Shown here: one piece after another, positions 1 to 9,822 of the stretch
Layout of the letters: every line of letters begins with the position of its first letter
Numbering within the stretch: the stretch's first letter is position 1
Assembly (NCBI GenBank): GCA_963921425.1
Contig: OY992840.1
Span: 10,976,501-11,040,500 of the forward strand
Length of the DNA stretch: 64,000 nucleotides
Direction of reading: 5' to 3'
Origin: Dryas octopetala
Taxonomy: Eukaryota; Streptophyta; Magnoliopsida; Rosales; Rosaceae
Notes under the pieces: model-generated
Database searches by the model: none
The model's input: only the letters and a program-made list of their open reading frames with translations
What the model was told of the DNA's origin: nothing
Position numbers and translations under genes: made by a program

Positions 1-1726
1 TCTAAAAGGTAGATCTATCTTTCACTTTATTGTTACTATACATAGTCACCATTTAACATTCTTTCTTTCTTAATTTTGATTTTCATTCTTCTATTTTTTT
101 CTTCTGTAATTATAGGATTGCAGCTGTTACTGGAGGCAACAAAGGGATTGGGTTTGAGATAAGTAGGCAACTGGGTTCTAATGGGGTTGGGGTGGTATTA
201 ACAGCAAGAGATGTGAGGAGGGGCACAGAAGCTGTTGAGAAACTAAGAGATTCTGGTCTCTCTCATGTGGTCTTTCATAAGCTAGATGTGACTGACCCAA
301 CTACCATTGCTTCTCTGGCAGAATTTCTCAAAACTCAATTTGGAAAGCTTGACATATTGGTAATTTTCCCTCTCATCTCTATGCATCACTTCATCACTTG
401 ATTAACCACTTCACACATAACTTTTATTATTATTATTATTATTTCCAATTTTTCAGGTAAACAATGCAGGAGTTATTGGATCCATATTCCACATGGACGA
501 CAAAGAGAAGTTGACAGTTGCGCCTGATGATGTAAGTCAATAAAATTTAGAAATTTCTTCAAAATTTACATCATTTTGAAAATGTTGTAGGTGTTAACTT
601 GATGTACATTGCTGGCCCATTCATTAACGCCTTAAACTTTGGAGGGCTAATAATTGTTGTTTAACATGATATTGGAGCTTTGGTTGCAGGAGATTCTTGG
701 TTAATTCGCCACTTTTTATTGGTTTGTGAGGTGCATGGTTGGATTGCATGCACCTATATGCTTCTCTCTATCTCCATTTCTTTGCCTCCACGAGTGCATA
801 TGAGGGGAGGTTTAGCTTGATATACATTGTTATTCCATTTGTAATAGCTGAAGTTTTGGGGTCTAATTGATGTATAACAGTGTGAATGGAGGATAATTAT
901 AATGTAAATCATTGACAAGAGAAAATGGTGATACAGATTTTCGGTCCCAAATTGGAAGCGGTAGAGCAAACTTACGAGACAGCACAGGATTGCTTGAAAA
1001 CAAACTATTATGGAATTAAGCAACTCAGCCAAGCACTTATTCCACTTCTTCAAAGCTCCAACTCAGCAAGGATAGTCAATGTCTCCTCCGCATTGGGACA
1101 GCTAAGGGTACAAAGCCGAACCCCGACTGTCACAAATAAGTATTTCTTATACGTAAATGTTCTCTTACTAGACAGTTTGACATGTTTTGGATTCAAGATT
1201 GACAGACTCAAAACATAATATGATAGATACCTAACAAGAGAACATTACTTTTATATAATGTTGTGTTTTGTTATCTAAAATAAATTGATATTTAACTTTA
1301 TTCACTTGTAATTAATGTTTCAACTGGCTGTTTGGATTTTAGATGATTCCAAATGAGAAAGCCAAGAAGGAGCTAGGAGATGCTGATAGCCTCACAGAAG
1401 AGAAAGTGGACAAGCTAGTTGAGGAATTTCTGGAGGATTTGAAGCAGGATTTGATAGAAACCAAAGGCTGGCCCACTAATTTATCAGCTTACATGGTGTC
1501 CAAAGCAGCTCTGAATGCTTATACCAGGGTTTTGGCAAAGAAGTATCCCAAAATTGCTATTAATGCAGTCAGTCCTGGGTTTACCAGCACAGACATGAGC
1601 GAAAATGATCCTCGGGCCATCCCAGTTGAAGAAGGTGCCCGAGGTCCTGTGAAGCTGGCTTTGCTGTCAGAAAGTGGAATTACTGGCCTCTACTTTGAAC
1701 GGACTGAACTGTCAACCTTTGAATGA
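1..1726 (+). CDS. Short-chain dehydrogenase/reductase, tandem copy 1 (5' end cut by window edge)
   Basis: NADPH-dependent short-chain dehydrogenase/reductase of the plant carbonyl reductase / (+)-neomenthol dehydrogenase / salutaridine reductase type; substrate unknown, probably cytosolic. Exons 1-8 (last bases of exon 1), 116-359, 457-531, 937-1107 and 1343-1726, all with GT..AG borders and joined in frame. Cofactor-binding TGGNKGIG lies at the start of exon 2, the NNAG strand motif opens exon 3, IVNVSS with the catalytic serine is in exon 4, and the catalytic Y-M-V-S-K (YxxxK) is in exon 5. The start codon lies outside the window; by comparison with copy 2, eleven complete codons are missing. 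A polyadenylation-like AATAAA is at 1740-1745. No break is visible. Family membership is certain; the exact substrate cannot be read from sequence. Confidence 0.9.
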
Positions 1727-1739
1727 GAGAGAATAGTGC

Positions 1740-1745
1740 AATAAA
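1740..1745 (+). promoter_or_regulatory. Poly(A) signal of SDR copy 1
   Basis: AATAAA lies 14 bases after the stop codon. The same hexamer in the same context follows copy 2 (11556-11561) and copy 3 (23342-23347), so it predates the duplication. Confidence 0.5.
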
Positions 1746-2119
1746 ATACTTATGCATATGTACCTCTGTGTACACACAATGTGTTAGGAAAGAAATTGAG
1801 TTTCTTAAGTTTTAAAGATTTCAGTTCCAAGTCTTTTCTTTTCATTTTCTTCTTTTTTCAATGTTTGGAATGCTAAAATATATTGTGTCCAGAGATTTCT
1901 AGATCCTCCCATTCCACTTGGAGATCAAGGATTTTAAATGAACATTACGTACTGAAAGATGTGGTGTCATATTAAAGTTACCAAACTAGTCTTTTAAAAA
2001 TTTGGGAAATTGAATTGAATTCTTCATTTGTTCCAAACATGAGAATTTAAAGGTACTGTGCAATTTGATATTATATTGCAAATTAATATTAGAATCCGTA
2101 GATGCTCAAAGTGATCAAC

Positions 2120-2340
2120 GAGTTCAATGATTGTCTAATATGGTATCTAAGCTTTAGTTGTAGAAGGTCTTGCGTTCAAAACCCAATTCTTTGTTAGTTT
2201 GCAACGTATAGGGTGGTAGCGTATAGGATGAGACTCCAAGTGAGTGATATACATTGTTGATTCAGTCCCTAGTAGCTTAAACTTTAGGGTCCAACGGTTG
2301 TCTAATATTGGACAAGACAATAGACCCCCTTTTTTTTGTC
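2120..2340 (+). repeat. Dispersed repeat also present in intron 3 of the SDR genes
   Basis: The phrase 'tggtat-taagctttagttg ... gttcaaaaccc ... gatatacattgttg' has related copies in intron 3 of SDR copies 1 (about 600-860), 2 (about 10400-10640) and 3 (about 14320-14600). It resembles a retroelement leader or tRNA-derived SINE (weak 'GGTTCAAANCC' box), but I cannot fix its ends. Confidence 0.35.
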
Positions 2341-2390
2341 TGGTTTTTGTGCTTTACATCACTTGTATGCATAGATTCCCTCTTATTTCA

Positions 2391-2516
2391 AATCAGAAAG
2401 CAAGGAGATGCTCAGGGCCACATGCACAAGAGAAAGTGGACACAAAGCTTGAAGTGTTTCTAGAGGATTTTAAGGAGAATTTGTGGAAACCAAAGCTTGG
2501 AGTGTCAACCTTTTGA
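2391..2516 (+). pseudogene. SDR last-exon relic
   Basis: A short stretch resembles the beginning and very end of SDR exon 5. [25 protein letters not shown] portion is recognisable but frame-shifted, followed by ENLW-K-PK. It then jumps directly to the terminal V-S-T-F and a stop, so the catalytic middle of the exon is deleted. No other exons are seen upstream. It is followed by AT-rich sequence shared with the region after the relic at 11783-12079, so both relics come from the same ancestral copy. Confidence 0.7.
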
Positions 2517-3530
2517 TTGAAATTAAACATGAAAACTATGTAGTATACTAGTATTCATGTATGTGTATGTGTTCTGTTTTCAAATAAGAACGAGGGAAGA
2601 ACTATGTAGCAGGTAGCAGCTACTAACTACTAGTTCATGTTATGTGTTGTAGAAGGTTCAATCTGTTGGCGTTCCTTGCTCCATTGTATTGTACCCAATT
2701 AGTACCCATCATATATCCAAATTTTGAGAGGTTTTGGAAATGAACATCAATAAAATTAACATTGAACTTCTACTTTAATTCTACATAAGAGGCATAAAAT
2801 TACAAATGAAGGTATGCATGCACAAGTTTCCTACAAACTTTTTCGACACCAGACCGATGTATCCTAACATAGATTGACTCTGATCTTTTTATCTTTTAAT
2901 TGTTCTTATAGGTGATTCTATCAAAATATCAATCTTCATCATACTATGATCTTTTAACTACAGCTATTAACAAGTTGCAACTTGCTCCACAAAATTAAAG
3001 GGCTTTGGAAATAAATCAGACACTAAAAAAGATATGGAAAATCTAAAGAAACCCCATGACCAAAGTTTTGTTAGCCCTCACGTCAATTGCTCTTAATAAA
3101 ACAATATAATTTGTTGCACAATAAATCATAGAAAATGGAGAAATTTAACCAGATAATTAAATCCAGGATAAAGTCCCAGTTCTAGTTTGGCTTTATCTCT
3201 AGCCAACCGTACAATGAGAATTTGAATTCTCTCTATAATTTAAGAAAAATATTTGGTGTTACCTGGCCTGCACTGCTGGAAAATTTAAAATATAACATCA
3301 AATAACAATGATAAAGAATTATGATTTCAATCTTCAATACTGAACAGGATTCTTTCTTTCTTTCTTTTTTTTTTTTTTTTTTAATTTTATTTTTATATAG
3401 CAAGGAATGCATTAGTTTTTATCCCAAGTAGTTTGGAACAATGTTAACATTTGTGGCATGGTCCCCTTTCTTATTTATAATTCCTTTCTTTGATAGCCGT
3501 TGTAGTGGGGTTGTCTCGCTTCAAAAATTA

Positions 3531-3655
3531 GTGTATCTGACTGTCACATGTGACCTTCTTTTCACAACATACATGTAAATATGTAGAACTCACTTTTATA
3601 TGGTTAGATTAACGTGTATGTTGTGAAAATGAAGTCATATGTGACAGTCATACAC
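3531..3655. mobile_element. 125-bp hAT-type MITE (hairpin)
   Basis: The two arms are near-perfect inverted repeats: the left begins GTGTATCTGACTGTCACAT and the right ends with the reverse complement of GTGTATGACTGTCACAT. The arms extend about 45 bases with a short loop. The 8-bp duplication AAAAATTA flanks it at 3523-3530 and 3656-3663. The length of the duplication fits hAT elements. The corresponding place upstream of SDR copy 3 (about 13400-13450) lacks it, so it inserted after the segmental duplication. Confidence 0.75.
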
Positions 3656-3692
3656 AAAAATTACTCAATCATGTGGTGAGAATGTAAGATTA

Positions 3693-4200
3693 TGTTAGAC
3701 ATCCCTCCTTATTTGGAGGAGGAAATAAAAAGAAAAAGAAAAAGTTGGTTGCAAACCGTATAAGCAAATTAACTTTGCTTAAAATAAAGAGAGGCTTTGC
3801 CTCTTTCGTGCATGGCCATCAATTGCATGCACGAATGGCCTATATAAGGTACCATTCTCATGCATTCAAATAATTCAAGAAGTCATCGAACATAATCCTC
3901 CCTTTGAGAGAAAAAAGTGAGAGAGTTCGAGAGAAATAAATCCTCACAATTTGTGTGAGAGAGAAATCCTCTTGAGTAATATCCAAGAGAGAGTTAGCCA
4001 CTTCGGTGAGTTTGTCTTTGTAACCCATTATTTTTGTGGAAAAAGTTTTTAATGTCCATAAACTTTGGTGTCACTTGATTTCCTGTTTATTCAATTGTTG
4101 TTAAGAGCTAGCCTATTTTAATTACACAAGGATGGGAAAAGTTTGATCCAGGGATCACCAAATTATTTATTAGCATTATTATTTGCCATCTTTCCCAACA
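3693..4200 (+). repeat. 5' LTR of copia element 1
   Basis: 508 bp, TG...CA ended, identical in length to the 3' LTR. It holds a TATA box (TATATAAG at 3841-3848) that should drive the element's transcript, preceded by a GCATGCACGAATGGCC segment with an inverted partner (CGTGCATGGCCATC). Confidence 0.95.
3841..3848 (+). promoter_or_regulatory. TATA box in 5' LTR of element 1
   Basis: TATATAAG about 150 bases into the LTR; the same motif is at 8477-8484 in the 3' LTR. Confidence 0.6.
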
Positions 4201-4202
4201 AG

Positions 4203-4214
4203 TGGTATCATAGC
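4203..4214 (+). other. Primer binding site of copia element 1
   Basis: TGGTATCATAGC begins two bases after the 5' LTR. It differs at one position from TGGTATCAGAGC, the usual plant site complementary to the 3' end of initiator methionine tRNA. Confidence 0.8.
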
Positions 4215-4250
4215 TTAGCTCATTATTCGTAGTATCTTGTGTATATCAAA

Positions 4251-5504
4251 ATGGAGGAAACATCAACATCATCGTCAACAACAATGATCAAACTGACTTC
4301 CTCAAATTACTCCATATCAAGAATGGAGGACATCCTTTTTTGCAAAGACTTGTATGAGCCTCTTCAAAATGAAGGGCAGAAACCTGAAGGGAAATCAGAC
4401 AGGGATTGGGACATCCTAAATAGAAAAGCTGTTGGACAAATCCGACAATGCATTGATCAAAGTGTCTTTCATCATGTGGCACAAGAAACCGTTGCCTATT
4501 CATTATGGACAAAGTTAGAGTCCATGTATGAGAGAAAGACCGCACAAAATAAAGCTTCATTGATTCGCCGGTTGGTCAACTTGAAGTACAAAGATAGTCG
4601 AAGTGTTTCTGAACACTTAAGCGACTTCCAAGGTTTGGTGAACCAATTGACGAATATGAAGTTGGTGCTTGATGATGAATTACATGCACTATTGTTACTC
4701 AGCTCCTTGCCAGATAGCTGGGACACGTTGGTGGTGTCATTAAGCAACTCAGCTCCTCAAGGCATTCTTACATTAGACATAGTAAAAGACAGCATGTTTA
4801 ATGAAGAAGCTAGAAGGAAAGAACAAGGACTATCGATCGAGTCAGAGGCTCTTGTCGTCGAACACCGTGGAAGAAACAGTAATCGAAAACTCCACAACCG
4901 AGGCAAGCCAAGGGATCGGTCAAGGGGTAGGTCCAAGACAAGGAGAGACCTAGAACGTTACCACTGTGGCAAGCCAGGCCACATAAAGAAAGAGTGCAGA
5001 CAACTCAAAAGAGAGCTAGAGAAGAATGAAGCCAAAAACACGGCTGCCACTACCTCTAATGGAAATGAGGTAATTATAATTTGTGATGATGGTTATGTTA
5101 ACTTAACATCACAAGATACATGTTGGATAGTTGATTCTGGTGCATCCTTCCATGTAACCTCACGGAGGGACTTCTTTACATCCTACACCAATGGAGATTT
5201 TGGTAATGTTAGGATGGGCAATGATAAACTATCCAAGATCATGGGAAGAGGAGATGTTTCCCTTGAAACCAACACAGGTTGTCGCTTGGTTCTCAAGGAT
5301 GTGAGACACGTTCCAGATATGCGTCTCAATTTGATCTCTACCGGAATCCTAGATGATGAAGGCTACACCAATGTCTTTGGTGAAGGGAAATGGAAGCTCA
5401 GTAAAAGTTCTCTAGTGGTAGCTCGAGGAAAGAAGGAGAACACCCTCTACATGACACATGCAAAAGTCAGTAATGGGTATGTGAATACCCTCGGAGAAGA
5501 CTGA
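4251..5504 (+). CDS. copia element 1 gag-protease part of polyprotein (ends at a nonsense codon)
   Basis: 417 codons starting at the first ATG (MEETSTSSS); an open frame continues upstream without an ATG. The N-terminal two thirds are a copia gag (UBN2-type). Near residue 240 lies a CCHC-like zinc knuckle, but the first cysteine position is arginine (R-Y-H-C-G-K-P-G-H-I-K-K-E-C), which should weaken nucleic acid binding. The aspartic protease motif W-I-V-D-S-G-A is near residue 288. The frame stops at TGA 5502-5504, just before the GAG-pre-integrase zinc finger. In related elements this is one uninterrupted polyprotein with the downstream frame, so the stop is probably a lesion rather than a natural gag-pol boundary. 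Confidence 0.85.
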   Translation: MEETSTSSSTTMIKLTSSNYSISRMEDILFCKDLYEPLQNEGQKPEGKSDRDWDILNRKAVGQIRQCIDQSVFHHVAQETVAYSLWTKLESMYERKTAQNKASLIRRLVNLKYKDSRSVSEHLSDFQGLVNQLTNMKLVLDDELHALLLLSSLPDSWDTLVVSLSNSAPQGILTLDIVKDSMFNEEARRKEQGLSIESEALVVEHRGRNSNRKLHNRGKPRDRSRGRSKTRRDLERYHCGKPGHIKKECRQLKRELEKNEAKNTAATTSNGNEVIIICDDGYVNLTSQDTCWIVDSGASFHVTSRRDFFTSYTNGDFGNVRMGNDKLSKIMGRGDVSLETNTGCRLVLKDVRHVPDMRLNLISTGILDDEGYTNVFGEGKWKLSKSSLVVARGKKENTLYMTHAKVSNGYVNTLGED

Positions 5505-5519
5505 TCAATTGAGCTATAG

Positions 5520-8312
5520 CACAAACGACTCGGTCACATGAGTGAAAAGGGACTTCAGATTCTAGCTAAAAAAGAGGCACTAACCGGAGTAAAAGGAAAA
5601 TGTATGCCTCTAAAACCATGTACACATTGCTTAGCTGGAAAACAACACAGAGCTTCATTTCATCACAGGCCTGCAACAAGGAAACCCAATGTTTTGGATG
5701 TTGTATATTCTGATGTTTGTGGTCCTATGACCACTAATACTCTTGGAGGTGCAAGGTATTTTGTTACCTTTATTGATGACTATTCCAGGAAAGTTTGGGC
5801 ATATGCGCTCAAAACAAAAGATCAAGTGTTTGACATATTCAAACAATTTCATGCCAGTGTTGAAAGAGAAACTGGCAAAACCTTAAAATGTATCCATACA
5901 GACAACGGAGGAGAATACATGGGAGCTTTCAAAAATTACTGCAAAAGTAATGGGATTAGGCATGAACGATCTGTTCCAAAGACTCCTCAGCATAATGGAA
6001 TAGCTGAGAGAATGAACAGGACAATTATTGAAAGAATCAGAACAATGTTATCTCATGCTAAGCTTTCTAAGAGTTTCTGGGGTGAAGCTATGATGACTGC
6101 GGTTGATTTAATCAACCTTTCTCCATCAGCTCCGTTGAATGGTGATGTGCCAAATAAGTTCTGGAGCGGCAAAGACATTTGCTACAATCATTTGAAAGTG
6201 TTTGGTTGTAGAGCATTTGTTCATATTCCTAAAGATGAAAGAACTAAGCTTGATGTCAAGTCGAAAGAATGTATCTTTGTGGGATATGGTAATGAAGAAT
6301 TCGGGTACAGACTATGGGATCCTATCAACAAGAAGATTATCAGAAGTAGAGATGTTGTCTTCTTCGAAGATCAGAATATTGAAGATATTCAGAAAGGTGA
6401 AAAGCCTGCTAATCCCAAAGAATATCCTATTAATTTGGATCCAGTTCCTCCTCTTACTGAGCAAAATAATGGGGGAGATGCAATGGAAGATGCTGGAGAT
6501 GATGCATATGATCCTCCAGTTGACAATGATCCAATTCATGATCAAAGGGATGATCAAATTGATGATACATCAGATGATTCGATAAGTGATGATCCAAATG
6601 ATGAAGTAGCTGATGATAATGAGGAAGAAGATCAAGCTCCTTATCGACAACCATTTATCGGTCCTCAGCTACGACACTCAACCAGGGTACGAAAACCCTC
6701 AAGCAAGTACCCTACAAGTAAGTTCGTTCTACTCACCGACGGGGGAGAACCTGAGTGCTACCAAGAAGCTCTGACACACGAGCATAAGGGGGAGTGGTTG
6801 AAAGCCATGCAAGAGGAAATGAAATCCTTGCATGAGAATCACACATATAATTTGGTAAAATTACCAAAAGTTAAAAGAACACTCAAGAACAAATGGGTGT
6901 ACAAGTTAAAGACTGAAGAGAACAGCTCACAACCAAGGTTCAAGGCAAGGCTAGTTGTGAAAGGCTTCAGTCAAAAGAAGGGAATTGACTTTGAAGAGAT
7001 TTTCTCACCCGTGGTGAAGATGTCATCCATCAGGGTTGTACTTAGTTTGGCTGCAAGCTTAAACCTAGAGGTTGAACAGCTTGACGTGAAGACAGCTTTT
7101 CTTCATGGTGATTTAGAAGAAGAAATTTACATGGAGCAGCCAGAAGGATTCAAAGTCAGAGGCAAAGAAGATTTAGTCTGTCGACTACAGAAACGTTTGT
7201 ACGGACTAAAGCAAGCACCTCGACAATGGTACAAGAAGTTCGACTCCTTCATAATTGAGCATGGATATCGAAGGACCACTTCAGACCATTGTGTATTTGT
7301 GAAAAGATATGATAATGGTCAGTTCATCATACTACTTCTATATGTTGATGACATGTTGATCGTAGGACAAGACAGTGACAAGATTAGTAAACTAAAGAAA
7401 GAACTAAACAAGTCCTTTGCGATGAAGGATTTAGGACCCACAAAACGGATTCTCGGTATGAATATCTCTCGTGATCGAAAAAATAGAAAGTTGTGGTTAT
7501 CACAAGAAAAGTATATCGAGAAGGTACTAAAGCGGTTCCACATGGATAGAGCAAAGCCAGTTGCTACTCCACTTGCAAGTCACTTCAAGCTTAGCTCTAA
7601 GCAGAGTCCTACAAGCAAAGAAGAAAAGGATAAGATGACCAAGGTGCCGTATGCCTCAACTGTTGGTAGCCTCATGTATGCTATGGTGTGCACAAGACTA
7701 GACATAACACATGCAGTTGGTGTTGTTAGTAGATTCTTGTCTAATCCAGGGAAAGAACACTGGAATGCTGTAAAGTGGATTCTCAGATATCTCAGGGGTA
7801 CTTCCAAAATGAGTTTATGCTTTGGAAGTGGCAAACCTGAACTGATTGGCTACACAGATGCAGACATGGCTGGAGATATTGATTCCAGAAAGTCTACTTC
7901 AGGATACCTGATTTCATTTTCAGGGGGAGCTGTCTCATGGCAGTCAAAGCTACAAAAATGTGTTGCTTTGTCTACAACAGAGGCAGAATTTATTGCAGCT
8001 ACTGAAGCTTGCAAGGAAATGTTGTGGATGAAACGATTCCTACAGGAATTGGGACAACAACAACAGAAGTACACACTGCATTGTGATAGTCAAAGTGCAA
8101 TCCATTTGAGTAAAAATTCGAGTTTTCACTCGAGGTCAAAGCACATAGACGTGAGATATCACTGGATACGTGATGTGCTAGAATCCAAGCAATTACAGCT
8201 TGAGAAGATCCATACTGATAACAATAGTTCAGATATGATGACCAAGTCCTTACCTAAGGACAAGTTCGAGTACTTCAGGAAAGCAGTAGGCATGATGGAG
8301 CCCTCCACCTAA
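5520..8312 (+). CDS. copia element 1 integrase - reverse transcriptase - RNase H part of polyprotein
   Basis: Open frame in phase with the gag part, directly after TAG 5517-5519; the first ATG is at 5538. Order: GAG-pre-integrase zinc finger (H-K-R-L-G-H ... C-T-H-C), integrase core with the three acidic residues in YSDVCGP, HTDNGGEY and NGIAERMNR, and an acidic linker rich in D. Then come reverse transcriptase with FLHGDL and the YVDDM active site, and RNase H with DAD, STTEAEF and HCDSQSA. The C-terminus ends 16 bases before the 3' LTR. The domain set is complete and no other stops occur, so only the short gap near 5502-5519 separates it from the gag-protease part. Confidence 0.88.
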   Translation, partial: HKRLGHMSEKGLQILAKKEALTGVKGKCMPLKPCTHCLAGKQHRASFHHRPATRKPNVLDVVYSDVCGPMTTNTLGGARYFVTFIDDYSRKVWAYALKTKDQVFDIFKQFHASVERETGKTLKCIHTDNGGEYMGAFKNYCKSNGIRHERSVPKTPQHNGIAERMNRTIIERIRTMLSHAKLSKSFWGEAMMTAVDLINLSPSAPLNGDVPNKFWSGKDICYNHLKVFGCRAFVHIPKDERTKLDVKSKECIFVGYGNEEFGYRLWDPINKKIIRSRDVVFFEDQNIEDIQKGEKPANPKEYPINLDPVPPLTEQNNGGDAMEDAGDDAYDPPVDNDPIHDQRDDQIDDTSDDSISDDPNDEVADDNEEEDQAPYRQPFIGPQLRHSTRVRKPSSKYPTSKFVLLTDGGEPECYQEALTHEHKGEWLKAMQEEMKSLHENHTYNLVKLPKVKRTLKNKWVYKLKTEENSSQPRFKARLVVKGFSQKKGIDFEEIFSPVVKMSSIRVVLSLAASLNLEVEQLDVKTAFLHGDLEEEIYMEQPEGFKVRGKEDLVCRLQKRLYGLKQAPRQWYKKFDSFIIEHGYRRTTSDHCVFVKRYDNGQFIILLLYVDDMLIVGQDSDKISKLKKELNKSFAMKDLGPTKRILGMNISRDRKNRKLWLSQEKYIEKVLKRFHMDRAKPVATPLASHFKLSSKQSPTSKEEKDKMTKVPYASTVGSLMYAMVCTRLDITHAVGVVSRFLSNPGKEHWNAVKWILRYLRGTSKMSLCFGSGKPELIGYTDADMAGDIDSRKSTSGYLISFSGGAVSWQSKLQKCVALSTTEAEFIAATEACKEMLWMKRFLQELGQQQQKYTLHCDSQSAIHLSKNSSFHSRSKHIDVRYHWIRDVLESKQLQLEKIHTDNNSSDMMTKSLPKDKFEYFRKAVGMMEPST

Positions 8313-8315
8313 GTC

Positions 8316-8328
8316 GGGAGGGGGAGAT
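8316..8328 (+). other. Polypurine tract of copia element 1
   Basis: GGGAGGGGGAGAT immediately upstream of the 3' LTR, the expected plus-strand primer of reverse transcription. Confidence 0.8.
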
Positions 8329-8836
8329 TGTTAGACATCCCTCCTTATTTGGAGGAGGAAATAAAAAGAAAAAGAAAAAGTTGGTTGCAAACCGTATAAG
8401 CAAATTAACTTTGCTTAAAATAAAGAGAGGCTTTGCCTCTTTCGTGCATGGCCATCAATTGCATGCACGAATGGCCTATATAAGGTACCATTCTCATGCA
8501 TTCAAATAATTCAAGAAGTCATCGAACATAATCCTCCCTTTGAGAGAAAAAAGTGAGAGAGTTCGAGAGAAATAAATCCTCACAATTTGTGTGAGAGAGA
8601 AATCCTCTTGAGTAATATCCAAGAGAGAGTTAGCCACTTCGGTGAGTTTGTCTTTGTAACCCATTATTTTTGTGGAAGAAGTTTTTAATGTCCATAAACT
8701 TTGGTGTCACTTGATTTCCTGTTTATTAAATTGTTGTTAAGAGCTAGCCTATTTTAATTACACAAGGATGGGAAAAGTTTGATCCAGGGATCACCAAATT
8801 ATTTATTAGCATTATTATTTGCCATCTTTCCCAACA
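8329..8836 (+). repeat. 3' LTR of copia element 1
   Basis: 508 bp, differing from the 5' LTR at two positions that I can see (a G for A near 8678 and an A for C near 8727). Followed by the target duplication GATTA at 8837-8841. Confidence 0.95.
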
Positions 8837-9046
8837 GATTATATATTCGATCAACACGCCCCTATATGCAAGGTTGAATCAAGCCAAACATGTAAAACAA
8901 TTATATTGGATAATGATGAGAACATGTGACTGAACAACATATATGTATATGATTAACAAACTATCCACTTTAGTGCCATATAAACTTGGAGTATTGAATT
9001 CGAAATCAATTAACTATTAGTGTAGATTTATCCTAAATATATTAAA

Positions 9047-9553
9047 GGCTTATTCACACGATTGCCCCTTGTGAGATACACTTTTTTCCACTTTGCCCCC
9101 TGAAACTTAAATTCTCTCAGTTTGCCACCTGAACTTCACACAGTTGTTGCAAAAGACCCTATGCCGTCAACTCTGTCAAATTTTCCGTTAAAATAGCTGA
9201 CGAGGCACCTATAAGGCATGAGTACGTGAGACCCTTTTTTAGTTATGTTAAATCCATGTGAACAAAAAAAAAATAAAAAAAACTTTTTAAACTAAAAAAT
9301 AATAAGATTCATGTCAATTTTTTATAATTTTTTTTGTCCATATGGATCTTACGTACATAACTAGAAAAGGGTCTCACTCATGCCATATAGGTGCCACGTC
9401 AGCTATTTTAACGGAAAAATTGACAGAGTTGACGGCATAGGGTCTTTTGCAACAACTGTGTGAAGTTCAGGTGGCAAACTAAGAGGATTTAAGTTTCAGG
9501 GAACAAAGTGAAAAAAAGTGTATCTCACATGAGGCAATCGTGTGAATAAGGCT
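9047..9553. mobile_element. Foldback MITE, MULE-like ends
   Basis: About 507 bp in which the left arm (GGCTTATTCACACGATTGCC...) is the reverse complement of the right arm over roughly 200 bases with scattered mismatches. The arms meet in an A/T-rich centre. The first bases resemble the ends of the elements at 28716-29120 and 35347-36498. No clean target duplication remains at the borders, so the superfamily is assigned only by resemblance. It lies in the promoter-side spacer of SDR copy 2. Confidence 0.7.
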
Positions 9554-9727
9554 TGAAAAGGATCGATTAGAATACTCATTGGACATTTGAATATTCCCAA
9601 CTATTTCATAGTGGCCATACCAATAGATTGACTAACATAGGACGACGTCATGGCATACGTGACCAGTAAAGACTCATAGGTTGGACCAACTATGAAAAAT
9701 AGATCAGTTGGTAATTAAACGTACTAT

Positions 9728-9736
9728 TATAAATAG
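9728..9736 (+). promoter_or_regulatory. TATA box of SDR copy 2
   Basis: TATAAATAG lies 87 bases before the ATG. The same box, and a very similar leader (cttggatttcttgtaa, gagacatcttttctg), precede copy 3, so the core promoter was duplicated with the gene. Confidence 0.65.
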
Positions 9737-9822
9737 CTTTATAAACACTTGGATTTCTTGTAAACCATCATCATCTGCATATATAGCTGAGACATCTTTT
9801 CTGAAAATCTGTAACAAATCAA

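Larger units (their letters stand above)
3693..8836 (+). mobile_element. Young Ty1/copia LTR retrotransposon (element 1)
   Basis: Complete element of 5144 bp. It has 508-bp LTRs, a tRNA-iMet type primer site, a gag-protease-integrase-RT-RNase H polyprotein in copia order on the + strand, a purine tract, and the 5-bp target duplication GATTA (3688-3692 and 8837-8841). The LTRs begin TGTTAGAC and end CCCAACA. They differ at only two aligned positions, so the insertion is recent. The coding frame is broken by two nearby stop codons (5502-5504 and 5517-5519) and the gag zinc knuckle lacks its first cysteine, so this copy is probably not autonomous. The polyprotein looks closest to the Tork/Tnt1 side of copia, which is only an impression. 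Confidence 0.95.

Noticed and set aside
5502..5519. Stop-codon readthrough between gag and pol in element 1
   Set aside because: There are two stops, they lie after the protease, and the following CACAAA does not fit the CARYYA pattern. Damage is the simpler reading.
6202..6654. Extra open frames on both strands inside the acidic linker of element 1
   Set aside because: They overlap a clear polyprotein frame and arise from its GAT-rich repeats; the predicted proteins are low complexity.
9038..9562. 9-bp target duplication around the foldback at 9047-9553
   Set aside because: TATATTAAA and TTGAAAAGG do not match well; I report the element without a duplication.
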